A DNA stretch of 64,000 nucleotides from Selenomonadales bacterium UBA7018 (GTDB lineage: Bacteria; Bacillota; Negativicutes; Selenomonadales; Selenomonadaceae), in the NCBI GenBank assembly GCA_002448305.1, contig DJWY01000025.1, positions 251,894 through 315,893 on the forward strand. The letters are read 5' to 3'. The position numbers and the translations under genes are program-made. The stretch's first letter is position 1. Every line of letters starts with the position of its first letter. Under the pieces are notes generated by a model that searched no databases, was not told the origin of the DNA, and saw nothing but the letters and a program-made list of their open reading frames with translations. Positions 32,323 to 41,941 of this stretch are shown piece after piece.

Positions 32323-35300
32323 ATGAAAATATTTCAAGATTGGAAGATACTAAAGCAGGGACGGCGAGCAGACTTTGCGATAATAATAGGAATCACGCTA
32401 ATATTTTTGGTCGTAATAGCAATGAATGTTCGCTTAATGTACCAAATCACCTCAAATCAAACGGAAGAAATTGGGCGAATGCAATTAGAAGTAATTCGCT
32501 CGGACTTTCAAGGAACAATCCAAACCGCAGAAGGCACGACGGCGCGAATGGCTATGGAGGCTGAACGGCTGATAAAAGCGGGCGCGTCGCAAGAAGAAAT
32601 CAAAGATTTTTTCTACAAACGCAAAAGAGAACAGAAAAATTTAACTGGCGGCGTCTGCTTCAACGTTTATATAGCCGGAAAAGATTGGTCGATAATTCCT
32701 GATTTTGATATGCCACCGGAATATCACGCGCAAGAAAGGCTCTGGTATAAAGGCGCGCTAGAAAATCCCGATAAAATTTATGTCAGTGAACCTTATATCG
32801 ACGCTATGAGCGGCATAATGTGTTATACAATGTCAAAAGTTTTGCCAGATAGTAAAATTGTTGTCGCTTTGGACTTCAATTTTTCGGAAATGCAATATTT
32901 AATTTCGAGAATGGACGAACTCGGAAACAGAAATTCGCTAATTGTGACGAAAACCGGCATGATAATTGGCTATACCGATATGAATTTTATCGGGCAGAAA
33001 ATTTCAAATAAATTGCCCGAATACGAAGAAATTCTAAATCGCGTTATGAAATCTAATCATAACAATAGTTTTACCATGCAAATGGCTGATGGCGAGCATA
33101 CAATTTTCAGCAACGAGACAAATAACGGCTGGTATATGATTTTAAGCGTTAATAATTGGGCATTTTACAAGGAAAGTTACATACAAATCATTTTTGCAAC
33201 GCTTTTAAGTCTGATAATGATGTCGGCAATAATAATTTTATATTTAAATGCGATGAAAAATAGCTTAATGGCGGAAAAAGCTTTGCAAGTAAAGGAAGAA
33301 TTTTTATCGCGACTTTCAAGAGAATTAAGAGACCCATTACACAAAATTTTAAACGCTTCAAGCGTGGAAACGATACATTCAGAAATTAATCCGGCAGAAA
33401 AAGCCGCCGAAGTTCGTGAATCAGCGTTAAAACTCTCTGATATGCTCGATAATCTGTTTTCATTTTCAAATATAGTCTCGATTGGCAAGAAAAATTCGAC
33501 AGAAATTCAATTTCGGGATAAAGAATTATCAAAAGTCAGTCGCTATTCGAGGATAGGAATAATTTCAGTAATGATTTTAGCAATGGTTTTTGCCTTTGGA
33601 ATTTGCCTAACGACGACGATAAGTTGGGGCGATACGAAGATGAATCGCGAAATTGACGCTTACGAGCAACAAGTTTCAATGTGGGTTGAGCGTCAAAAAA
33701 GTATTTTAGGTATGTTCGCAAATATAATCAGTGAAAATCCAAAAATAATGGACGATTACTCTTCGGCGGTGAAATTTTTGGACGATTTAGCTAAAAATTA
33801 TCCGGAAATTTCGGTTTGCTACATGGCAAATCCGTATAAAGAACATAATGTAATAATGAATAACGGTTGGGAATCAACTGACCCGAATTGGCAAGTAGAT
33901 AAACGCCCTTGGTATATCGAAACGGAGCAATCAGAGGACGGATTTAGCGTCTCTTCGCCATATTACGATGCGCAAACGGGCTTATATTGTGTGACGCTTG
34001 CGCAAATGGTTTATGGCGAAAACGGCGATTTTTTGGGGATTTTTGCCATAGATTTTTACATAGATAAATTGACTGAGGTTTTGGGCGAGAGCTACAGCAA
34101 AGACGGCTATGCATTTTTGGTCGATAAAAATGGAATGATAGTAAATCACCCAAATAGTAATTATCAGCTGTCGATGAGCCATATGACGGAAATATCCAGC
34201 ACGGAATACGCAAAAGTTTATTATGGCAACAATGACGTTACGATTTTGACTGATTATACGGGCAATTCCGTAGCGTGTTTGGCGAAAAAAAATAAAACAT
34301 CCGAATTTACGGTGATAGTAGCGAATAGTTGGTGGAATATTTACGGTCATATTACGTTATTGGGCGCGTTTTTTGTAATGTTGCTGGCAATATGCGTAGC
34401 AATTATGAGTTCGCTAATAAATCGGCTGTTGAATTGGCAAAACTCGGTAAATCAGCAATTAAAAATAGCATCGGATACGGCAATGGCGGCGAATAAAGCG
34501 AAATCGCAATTTTTAGCGCAGATGAGCCACGAAATTAGAACGCCGATAAATGCAGTGCTCGGAATGAATGAAATGATTCTGCGCGAGAGTAAAACGCAAG
34601 AAATATTAGATTATGCAGGAAATATTCAAAGCGCAGGGCGAACTTTGCTTAGTTTAATTAATTCAATACTGGATTTTTCAAAAATTGAGGATGGGAAAAT
34701 GGAAATTGTGCCTGTGCGCTATGAAATGGGAAATTTAATAAATGATTTAGTAAATATGACGGTCGAGCGGGCAAAAAAGAAGGGCTTAGAGTTTAAAACG
34801 GAAATTTCTTCGACAATGCCAAAGAGTTTATACGGTGATGACGTTCGAGTAAGGCAAATAATCACGAATTTATTAACGAACGCGGTAAAATACACGCATA
34901 AAGGCTCCGTGACGCTGAAAATGAGTGGAAAAGAAATTGATACGGATACATTTGTTTTGGAAGTGAAAATCAGCGATACGGGCATAGGAATTCGCGCAGA
35001 GGATATAGACAAGCTGTTTTTATCATTCCAGCGGCTTGATGAGGAAAAAAATCGCAATATCGAGGGCACAGGGCTTGGAATATCGATTGTGCAAAAACTT
35101 TTGACGATGATGGGTAGCAAATTAGAAGTTTCGAGCGAATACGGCAAAGGCTCGGAGTTTTCGTTCGCTTTGAGCCAAAAAATAATAGACAGAACGCCTT
35201 TAGGCGACTTTTTGGCGCAGAAAAATAAAAAGCAAGCGAAAAATTCTGGTAAAAAATATCTTACGGCGGCAGGAGCAAAAGTTTTGGCGGTTGACGATAA

Positions 35301-36138
35301 CGACATGAACTTAAAGGTTATAACCGGACTTTTGAAACGGAATTTAATTGTTCCCGACCTTGCGGAAAGCGGACAACAGGGAATTGAGCTTGCGAAAAAG
35401 AATTTTTATCATATAATTTTCCTTGATAACATGATGCCTGGCATGAACGGTCTCGAAACGTTACAAAAAATGCGTGCGGAGAAGATTTTAAACGAAAAAA
35501 CTACAGTCGTAATGCTGACGGCGGGCGCAATAGCCGGAATGCGCGAATTTTATTTACGCGAGGGGTTCGATGATTATTTAAGCAAGCCGATAGAAGTTTC
35601 CGAGCTTGAAGACATATTAGAGAAACATTTACCGTCCGAAATGGTGAATTTTGAGAGTGAAGAGGATAAAAAAGCTGTTCCGGCAGAAAAAATTGCGAAA
35701 AAAGTTGTCGTCGAAGAAAAAATCGCGGAAGAAAACGTTGGCGAAGACGAATTCAGCAAAAATGAGAGGAAAATATTCGCGGAAGCTTGCCCAGATATAA
35801 ATTTGGAAGTCGGCTTAAAATATTGCATGGATAGTAAAAGTTTTATGGTTCAAATGCTGACAACATTCGCTGACGGCAAGAAATCGGATAAAATTCAAGA
35901 AAAATTCGACGCGCAGGACTGGAAAAACTATCAAATATTAGTTCACGCGCTTAAATCAACGTCAATGTCAATCGGCGCAGAAAATTTGAGCGAAAAGGCT
36001 AAAACTTTGGAATTGGCAGCAAAAAATAACGAGATAGATAAAATTTTGGCTAATCATGAGGGTTTAATGGCGGATTATAAGAAAATTCGCGAGGAAATCG
36101 GGGAGTGGCTGAAAAATGAACAAAATATTAGTAGTTGA
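32323..36138 (+). CDS. double-Cache hybrid histidine kinase with a dead internal HisKA
   Basis: A 1271-residue membrane sensor. Order: helix (about 18-42); first Cache domain (RLWYKGALENPDKIYVSEPY); helix (285-312); a HisKA-like stretch FLSRLSRELRDPLHKILNAS in which Arg 333 replaces the His; helix (about 405-430); second Cache domain (KRPWYIETEQ, SSPYYDAQTGLYCVTLAQM); helix (about 675-700); true HisKA MSHEIRTPINAVLGMNE (His 736); HATPase (NLLTNAVKYTH, DTGIGI, GTGLGISIV); receiver (Asp 1035 in IIFLDNMMP); a Lys/Glu-rich linker; Hpt with VHALKSTSMSIG (His 1208). It looks like a kinase in which a second sensor was inserted or two kinases fused. It overlaps the next gene by 23 bases. Confidence 0.93.
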   Translation: MKIFQDWKILKQGRRADFAIIIGITLIFLVVIAMNVRLMYQITSNQTEEIGRMQLEVIRSDFQGTIQTAEGTTARMAMEAERLIKAGASQEEIKDFFYKRKREQKNLTGGVCFNVYIAGKDWSIIPDFDMPPEYHAQERLWYKGALENPDKIYVSEPYIDAMSGIMCYTMSKVLPDSKIVVALDFNFSEMQYLISRMDELGNRNSLIVTKTGMIIGYTDMNFIGQKISNKLPEYEEILNRVMKSNHNNSFTMQMADGEHTIFSNETNNGWYMILSVNNWAFYKESYIQIIFATLLSLIMMSAIIILYLNAMKNSLMAEKALQVKEEFLSRLSRELRDPLHKILNASSVETIHSEINPAEKAAEVRESALKLSDMLDNLFSFSNIVSIGKKNSTEIQFRDKELSKVSRYSRIGIISVMILAMVFAFGICLTTTISWGDTKMNREIDAYEQQVSMWVERQKSILGMFANIISENPKIMDDYSSAVKFLDDLAKNYPEISVCYMANPYKEHNVIMNNGWESTDPNWQVDKRPWYIETEQSEDGFSVSSPYYDAQTGLYCVTLAQMVYGENGDFLGIFAIDFYIDKLTEVLGESYSKDGYAFLVDKNGMIVNHPNSNYQLSMSHMTEISSTEYAKVYYGNNDVTILTDYTGNSVACLAKKNKTSEFTVIVANSWWNIYGHITLLGAFFVMLLAICVAIMSSLINRLLNWQNSVNQQLKIASDTAMAANKAKSQFLAQMSHEIRTPINAVLGMNEMILRESKTQEILDYAGNIQSAGRTLLSLINSILDFSKIEDGKMEIVPVRYEMGNLINDLVNMTVERAKKKGLEFKTEISSTMPKSLYGDDVRVRQIITNLLTNAVKYTHKGSVTLKMSGKEIDTDTFVLEVKISDTGIGIRAEDIDKLFLSFQRLDEEKNRNIEGTGLGISIVQKLLTMMGSKLEVSSEYGKGSEFSFALSQKIIDRTPLGDFLAQKNKKQAKNSGKKYLTAAGAKVLAVDDNDMNLKVITGLLKRNLIVPDLAESGQQGIELAKKNFYHIIFLDNMMPGMNGLETLQKMRAEKILNEKTTVVMLTAGAIAGMREFYLREGFDDYLSKPIEVSELEDILEKHLPSEMVNFESEEDKKAVPAEKIAKKVVVEEKIAEENVGEDEFSKNERKIFAEACPDINLEVGLKYCMDSKSFMVQMLTTFADGKKSDKIQEKFDAQDWKNYQILVHALKSTSMSIGAENLSEKAKTLELAAKNNEIDKILANHEGLMADYKKIREEIGEWLKNEQNISS

Positions 36139-37381
36139 CGATGAAGAAATGATGTTGATGATGGCGGAGCGAATTTTATCGCGAAAATACGAAGTAATAA
36201 CGGCGACGACGGGAGAAGAAGCGATTAAAATCTTTGAAAACGAGCGTCCGGATATGGTTTTATCGGATTTAATGATGCCGGAAATGGATGGCTACGAACT
36301 GCATAGAATTTTGCAAGAAAAAAGCGAAGAAACTGTTCCGATAATGTTCATGACGGCGGACGAAAGCGACGAAAGCGAGACAAAAGGCTTTGAATTGGGC
36401 GCGGCAGATTATATTCGCAAACCATTTCGCCCAGATGTGCTTTTAAGGCGAATTGGAAACATAATCGACCATTTAGACAAAATTCACGGGCTTGAAGCGG
36501 CAGCTTCAACGGATCCGCTAACAAAATTGCTGAATAAGTCGGCGTCACAAGAAAAAATCGGCGAAATGATAAAAAAATCGTCTGGTGCGTTGCTTATGCT
36601 TGATTTAGACAGTTTTAAGCTGGTAAATGACCTTTACGGGCACGGAATGGGCGATAAAATCCTGATTTTGTTCGCGGAATTGATAAAAAAAGTGATTCGC
36701 GAAAATGATTTAGCCGGGCGCATGGGCGGTGATGAATTTGTAGCATTTCTGGAGAAAATATCAGACGAAAACGTTTTAAAGTCTAAAACAGCGTTTTTAA
36801 ACGAACAACTTTTAATTTCAGCGAAAAATTTGCTCGGCGAAGATATGGAAATACCACTTGGAACGAGTATTGGCGCAGTTTTCGTGCCCGATGAGGGCAG
36901 AGACTTTCAAAAATTGTACGAAAAAGCAGACAAAGCCCTTTACGAAGTCAAACAGCACGGCAAACACGGCATTTCTATTTTCGGAGCTAATCAAGCTAAA
37001 AAAACGTCTATGGTAGAAGGAATTTCACAAATAAGAATGATTTTGGGCGAAAGAAATATAGAATCGGGCGCGTATTTTGTCGAATTCGAGATTTTTAAGC
37101 AGATATATCGCTTTTTAGTACGTCTAACGGAAAATTATAAGCTTGGATTAATTTTCATGCAATTTACGTTGCCGGAAATGAAATTTTCAGAGGAATTCAA
37201 GGAAAAAGTAATAAATTCACTTAGAAAAAGCGACTGCGTGACGCAAAACGGGAAAAAATTTTTAGTATTACTGCCCAAAGCAACGGAAAAAGATTCGGAA
37301 AGCATTCGAGATAGAATCTTTTCAAGATTAGATAAGAATTTGGCGATTAGAATAGAATTTGAGCAGGAAACAATAAATTAG
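36116..37381 (+). CDS. response regulator with GGDEF domain and C-terminal degenerate GGDEF-like domain
   Basis: A 421-residue protein: receiver (1-120, Asp 51 in VLSDLMMPEMDGYE), diguanylate cyclase (about 130-295) with DPLTKLLN, LDLDSFKLVNDLYGHGMGD, and the full GGDEF active site in GRMGGDEFVAF. REND lies five residues before GGDEF, so the product-inhibition I-site is present. The last 115 residues (IFKQIYRFLVRLTENY, then SLRKSDCVTQNGKKFLVLLP) look like a second GGDEF-type fold without active-site residues. It should make cyclic di-GMP when phosphorylated. Start ATG 36116, inside the end of the kinase gene, follows GGGGAG. Confidence 0.9.
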   Translation: MNKILVVDDEEMMLMMAERILSRKYEVITATTGEEAIKIFENERPDMVLSDLMMPEMDGYELHRILQEKSEETVPIMFMTADESDESETKGFELGAADYIRKPFRPDVLLRRIGNIIDHLDKIHGLEAAASTDPLTKLLNKSASQEKIGEMIKKSSGALLMLDLDSFKLVNDLYGHGMGDKILILFAELIKKVIRENDLAGRMGGDEFVAFLEKISDENVLKSKTAFLNEQLLISAKNLLGEDMEIPLGTSIGAVFVPDEGRDFQKLYEKADKALYEVKQHGKHGISIFGANQAKKTSMVEGISQIRMILGERNIESGAYFVEFEIFKQIYRFLVRLTENYKLGLIFMQFTLPEMKFSEEFKEKVINSLRKSDCVTQNGKKFLVLLPKATEKDSESIRDRIFSRLDKNLAIRIEFEQETIN

Positions 37382-37393
37382 TAGGAAAAAGCA

Positions 37394-38503
37394 ATGAAAC
37401 ACTTACAGAAACTTAAAAATTTTAATCTGATAGCGGCGATATTTAGCTTTTTAATATTAACGCCGCTGATAATGGTAATTTTTAATTTCAGCTACGAACT
37501 TGAAGAACGTCGAGAAAAAATCGGATTCATAATTCTCGGCGATATAAAAGTTGCGGGCTGGAATAAATCGCAATACGACGGGATTAAAACGGCTTGCGAT
37601 GAATTGGGCGCAGAATTAATTGTTCGCGATAAAGTCAAGGAAAATAGCGGGCAATGCACCGAAGCTATAAAAAATTTGATAGCGAATGGCGTAGGCATGA
37701 TATTTTTAGCAAGCTACTCTTATTCACGCGAGGCGCAAAATTTAGTCGGCGAATATCCGCACATAGCTTTTGCAACCAATTCGGCGGAAGTTCACGCAAA
37801 AAATATGACAGCTCATTTCGTGCGCATGTATCAAGCGCGTTATTTATCGGGCGCGTTGGCGGGCATGAAAACTAAATCGAACGTAATAGGTTACGTTGCG
37901 GCAATGCCCAATACTGAAGTAAATCGCGGAATAAATGCATTTACTTTGGGTGTGCAAAGGACTAATCCGCAAGCAAAAGTTGTAGTAATGTGGACTGGCT
38001 CTTGGCAAAACGAAAAAATTGAGGCGCAACACGCAGAACGACTGATAAAGGAGGCAGGCGCGGACGTTTTGACTTATCACCAAGACGAAGACGCTACTGC
38101 GCAAGTTGCGGAAAAATTCGGCGCGGATTTCATAGCTTACAACGCGATTTTAAATACTAAATCTGAACATTATTTAACGTCGGTGATTTGTCATTGGAAT
38201 TTATATTATGCGGATATGATTCAGCGGTATTTGAAAGGCGAATTAAATTCCGTTAAAAATCATTGGCTGGGCATAGACCGCGGCGCAGTCGCACTTTCAG
38301 ATTATTCGCCGGCTGTCACGCAAAAAATGATTAGTCGAATTGATTCGCTAAAACAGGAGCTTATCAACGGCAATTTGATTTTCATGGGAAAAATTTACGA
38401 TAACACAGGAAAAATCCGTTGCGAGGCTGGCGAGGCGATTAGCGACGATACTTTATTGGAAGATATTAATTGGCTCGTGAAAGGAGTTGAGGTTCTTGAA
38501 TGA
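37394..38503 (+). CDS. BMP-family substrate-binding protein, membrane-anchored
   Basis: Periplasmic-binding-protein-like product of 369 residues. A single N-terminal helix (about 11-33) with no lipobox Cys anchors it. The rest follows the basic membrane protein (Med/PnrA) pattern: KIGFIILGDIKVAGWNKSQY, ANGVGMIFLASYSYS near 95, HIAFATNSAE, YLSGALAGMKTKSNVIGYVA near 150, and FTLGVQRTNP. Family members bind nucleosides or autoinducers. No ABC transporter genes are nearby; the gene lies between a GGDEF regulator and a hybrid kinase whose start it overlaps by 8 bases. It is therefore likely to present a ligand to that kinase. The ligand is unknown. Confidence 0.88.
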   Translation: MKHLQKLKNFNLIAAIFSFLILTPLIMVIFNFSYELEERREKIGFIILGDIKVAGWNKSQYDGIKTACDELGAELIVRDKVKENSGQCTEAIKNLIANGVGMIFLASYSYSREAQNLVGEYPHIAFATNSAEVHAKNMTAHFVRMYQARYLSGALAGMKTKSNVIGYVAAMPNTEVNRGINAFTLGVQRTNPQAKVVVMWTGSWQNEKIEAQHAERLIKEAGADVLTYHQDEDATAQVAEKFGADFIAYNAILNTKSEHYLTSVICHWNLYYADMIQRYLKGELNSVKNHWLGIDRGAVALSDYSPAVTQKMISRIDSLKQELINGNLIFMGKIYDNTGKIRCEAGEAISDDTLLEDINWLVKGVEVLE

Positions 38504-41036
38504 AAGTGGCTTTTCATTGAGCGAAAAATATATCAGAAAAGTAATAATACAATTTACGGCTGTGCTTGCGGTTTTAGTTTTGATAGGATTTCTTACGCGA
38601 ATGGAAGTCAGCGACCTGCTGAACGCGACGTTAGAAAAAACAATGGCAAAGCAGGCGTCGGATTTATCAATCGTAGCGGAAGAAAGATTCGCTAAAGAAC
38701 TGGCGGAATTACAGCTGGCGGCAAAATATTTGGAGTTGCACCCAAACGCGGCTACAGAAGAAAATTTTTTATCGATTTTAAGTGGCGACAATGAAAATAT
38801 TTCGGTCGGAATGATGAATTTGGACGGCAAAGCGATTCACGGAAAATTTTTGTCTAAGTGGGATTTTCTGCGGATAAATTCAGCTTATCGCGGAAATGAA
38901 ATTGTTGACTACTGCGCGGGAAAAGGTTTGCTCTTTGCGGTGCCGGTTATGCACGGCGGCAACGTCCAAGCGGTGATTTATCGGCTTTATCATGATAAAC
39001 TTTTAACGGATTTATTTGGGCTTGCCGAATACAATTACGCGACGCGGCTTTTGATTCAAGAGCGCAACGGGCAAATTATTATTCCGTATAAAAATTACGG
39101 CGAGGCTGATAAACAATTTTTCTTAAATTCGACGATTCAACACGGCTTTAAAATTATTCGCGACAAATTAAATACGCACCGTTCAGCGGCGGTTTATCGT
39201 GAAAGTGAAGTAGGAAATTTTTTCTTATTCGCGACGGATTTACCGCAAACTAATTGCACAATGATAGGATTTGTTCCGTGGTCAGCGGTTGCGGGCGATA
39301 TTTTTAGAATTTATACGCTGTTATTGAGCGGCGGAACGTTAATGTTGATAATTTTGGCGTTAGTTAGCGCCTATTTATTCATAATGCGGACAAAAGCTGA
39401 GGAAAGTGACGCCTTGCGCGAAGCAAAAGAAGCTGCCGACGCCGCAAATAATGCTAAAAGTGCTTTTCTTGCCAGTATGAGTCATGAAATTCGCACGCCG
39501 ATTAACGCGATTATCGGTATGAACGAAATGATTTTGCGCGAAAGTAATAATTCTGATATTGTCGGCTACGCGCAAAATTCAGCCGCCGCTAGTGAAACTT
39601 TGTTGAGTTTAATTAATGATATTCTGGACTTTTCTAAGATTGAATCGGGAAAATTTGAATTGGTCGAGGAAAATTATAAACTCGGCGACGTCATTAAAAA
39701 TCTTGTTCATATGATGCGCCCGCGTGCCGATAAAAAGAATTTATCCTTCGATTTGCAAGTAAATCCCGCCACAGAAAATAATTTATTTGGTGATTCGGGG
39801 CGTATTCAGCAAATTGCACTGAATTTTTTAAGCAATGCCGTTAAATATACTAAAGTTGGCGGCGTAATTTTCAGCGTCGAAAGCGAAACTATATCTGATA
39901 ACGAAACGATTTTAAAATTTATCGTCAAAGATACTGGAATTGGCATTCGCAACGAAGATATTCCCAAAATTTTTAACGACTTTGAACGCTTTGACGCCAA
40001 AAAAAATAAAAATATCGAGGGAACCGGCTTAGGACTTGCGATAACAAATAAGCTCGTTAAAATGATGAACGGAAAAATCGAAGTCCAGAGCGTTTACGGC
40101 GAAGGCTCAATTTTTACCGTGACTATTCCTCAAAAAGTCATCGGTAGCGAATTAATCGGCGAATTTGTCGACGAGCCAAATAATTCTACGCAAGAAAAAT
40201 ATCAGCCGCTATTTATCGCGCCCAATGCCGAAATTTTAGTCGTCGACGATAACGAAATGAATTTGCTAGTTGCGACCAATTTGCTCAAGATGACGCAAGT
40301 TAAAGTTGATACGGCATTAAGCGGCATGCTTTGTCTAAAAAAACTTGCCGAAAGACATTACGATTTAATTTTCCTAGACCAAATGATGCCGAGCCTTGAC
40401 GGAGTTCAGACGCTGAAAATGGCGCGGGCATTGGAAAATAATCTTAGCAAGGACGCGCCGATAATCGCGCTGACCGCAAACGCAATTTCCGGCACGCGAG
40501 AAAAATTAATCGGCGAAGGCTTCACAGATTATCTTAGCAAACCGATTGATATAAAATTAATGGAGCAAATGCTTATGAAATATTTACCGGCTGAAAAACT
40601 ATTATCGCCTACGCAAGAAGAAAAAACTTCTGCGCCCGAAGAAAAATCAGTAGCGGCAAGCGATTTAATCAATGTCGAAATGGGGCTTGAATATAGCGCG
40701 GGAATGACTGACCTTTATAAAGATTTCTTGCTAAAATTCGTCGAACTCAAGCCCGATAAAATGCAAAAATTGCAAGCGGCTTTCGACGCGCAAGACTGGA
40801 AAAATTATACAATTTTCGTTCACTCGCTTAAATCAACCGCGCTATCAATCGGCGGCGAAAAAACTTCGGCGGCGGCAAAAGCCCTTGAAATGTCCGGAAA
40901 AATTTTGACGGCGGCGACAAGTTCAGAACTAGAAAAACAACAAAGCGAAGAATTTATCAAAAAGAATCACTCGGAAGCAATGAAACTTTATGACGCGCTC
41001 GCCGAAGAAGCAAAACGCCTTGCAGATACCCTTTGA
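38496..41036 (+). CDS. hybrid histidine kinase with REC and Hpt, partner of BMP-like protein
   Basis: An 846-residue membrane kinase. Helix (about 15-38), an extracytoplasmic sensor of about 240 residues with a Cache-like ring (VGMMNLDGKAIHGKF, then GLLFAVPVMHGG), helix (about 275-298), coiled coil EAKEAADAANNAKSAFLASM, HisKA MSHEIRTPINAIIGMNE (His 330), HATPase (NFLSNAVKYTK, DTGIGI, GTGLGLAIT), receiver (Asp 628 in LIFLDQMMP) and Hpt with VHSLKSTALSIGG (His 776). TTG 38496 is chosen because AAAGGAG (38480-38486) is 9 bases before it; a TTG at 38487 touches that site. Translation overlaps the binding-protein gene, as expected of a receptor pair. Confidence 0.92.
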   Translation: MNESGFSLSEKYIRKVIIQFTAVLAVLVLIGFLTRMEVSDLLNATLEKTMAKQASDLSIVAEERFAKELAELQLAAKYLELHPNAATEENFLSILSGDNENISVGMMNLDGKAIHGKFLSKWDFLRINSAYRGNEIVDYCAGKGLLFAVPVMHGGNVQAVIYRLYHDKLLTDLFGLAEYNYATRLLIQERNGQIIIPYKNYGEADKQFFLNSTIQHGFKIIRDKLNTHRSAAVYRESEVGNFFLFATDLPQTNCTMIGFVPWSAVAGDIFRIYTLLLSGGTLMLIILALVSAYLFIMRTKAEESDALREAKEAADAANNAKSAFLASMSHEIRTPINAIIGMNEMILRESNNSDIVGYAQNSAAASETLLSLINDILDFSKIESGKFELVEENYKLGDVIKNLVHMMRPRADKKNLSFDLQVNPATENNLFGDSGRIQQIALNFLSNAVKYTKVGGVIFSVESETISDNETILKFIVKDTGIGIRNEDIPKIFNDFERFDAKKNKNIEGTGLGLAITNKLVKMMNGKIEVQSVYGEGSIFTVTIPQKVIGSELIGEFVDEPNNSTQEKYQPLFIAPNAEILVVDDNEMNLLVATNLLKMTQVKVDTALSGMLCLKKLAERHYDLIFLDQMMPSLDGVQTLKMARALENNLSKDAPIIALTANAISGTREKLIGEGFTDYLSKPIDIKLMEQMLMKYLPAEKLLSPTQEEKTSAPEEKSVAASDLINVEMGLEYSAGMTDLYKDFLLKFVELKPDKMQKLQAAFDAQDWKNYTIFVHSLKSTALSIGGEKTSAAAKALEMSGKILTAATSSELEKQQSEEFIKKNHSEAMKLYDALAEEAKRLADTL

Positions 41037-41099
41037 AATTTTTTACTCTTGGGGTTATTATATTGATATGGATAGATAATATTTTTGGAGGGAATGATT

Positions 41100-41888
41100 A
41101 TGCGGAAGAAGAAAATTTTAGTAATCGACGATGACGAAATGAATTTGCAAATTGCCAAGATGATTTTGGAACGGAAATTGCCCTGCGAAGTTATTGGAGT
41201 TGATAACGGGCTTGAAGGTTTGGATGTTCTGCGCCAACAACATGTAAGTTTAGTTTTGCTCGATATTATGATGCCGTACTTTGACGGAATAGAAACTTTG
41301 CAGGAAATTCGCAGCGATGAGCGGATTAAAGACGTGCCAATCATGATGCTGACAGCTTCGGGCGATGTTGAAAATATTCAAAAAGTTGGTATGTTAGGCG
41401 TCACGGATTATATCAAAAAGCCGTTCATGCCTGCCGATTTAATCAATCGCGTTGCTCAAAAACTTGCGCAAGAGCATTATTCGGGTGTTTTACTTTTCGG
41501 CGACGACGAAGAAGCTTTGCAGGAAATGCGCATTATAATCGAAGAAAATTTTCCGCACGAAGCTTCAATCGCTACTTCAATTCCGAAAGCGCAAAAAATC
41601 TTGAGCGAAACGGAAATTGATTTAATAATCGCCGACGCAGATGTAAAATTCATAAGAGGATTTAAATTTATGTCGTTCATTGCGAACAATGCGGAATTCG
41701 ACAAAATTCCGTTCGCGATAACGGCTGTCGCTAATCTCCTTGACCTAGTGGAGAAATTAAATTTGGAGTCGCCCGAAGAAGATATTTCGGAAAAAGTTCC
41801 GGATTCAGCAGTAGTTCCCGCGCCGAAAAATAAAATGGCTAACGTCGTGACGACACTTATTGGCTACGACCTTGACGTTAAGATTTAA
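41100..41888 (+). CDS. double-receiver response regulator without output domain
   Basis: A 262-residue protein. The first receiver (KKKILVIDDDEMNLQIAKM, Asp 55 in LVLLDIMMPYFDGIET, MLTAS, then YIKKPF) is complete. The second half (about 125-225: SGVLLFGDDEEALQEMRI, DLIIADADVKF) keeps the fold and an Asp at the acceptor place but lacks the rest of the canonical residues. A 40-residue tail (PEEDISEKVPDSAVVPAPKN) has no known domain. It could be an adaptor or phosphate sink for the two Hpt-bearing kinases. ATG 41100 has GGAGG 8 bases upstream; the frame is also open from a TTG at 41085. Gap to the kinase is 63 bases, and a terminator follows. Confidence 0.87.
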   Translation: MRKKKILVIDDDEMNLQIAKMILERKLPCEVIGVDNGLEGLDVLRQQHVSLVLLDIMMPYFDGIETLQEIRSDERIKDVPIMMLTASGDVENIQKVGMLGVTDYIKKPFMPADLINRVAQKLAQEHYSGVLLFGDDEEALQEMRIIIEENFPHEASIATSIPKAQKILSETEIDLIIADADVKFIRGFKFMSFIANNAEFDKIPFAITAVANLLDLVEKLNLESPEEDISEKVPDSAVVPAPKNKMANVVTTLIGYDLDVKI

Positions 41889-41904
41889 ACGCGGGAAAAA
41901 AAAT

Positions 41905-41936
41905 AACCTCTCTCCAAATGCGGAGGGAGGTTTTAA
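41905..41936. terminator. bidirectional terminator between the signalling operon and the minus-strand ilvB operon
   Basis: AACCTCTCTCC (41905-41915) pairs with GGAGGGAGGTT (41922-41932), one mismatch or G-U, 6-base loop. T run on the plus side and a run of A (41896-41903) on the other side serve both convergent genes. Confidence 0.85.
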
Positions 41937-41941
41937 ATTTA

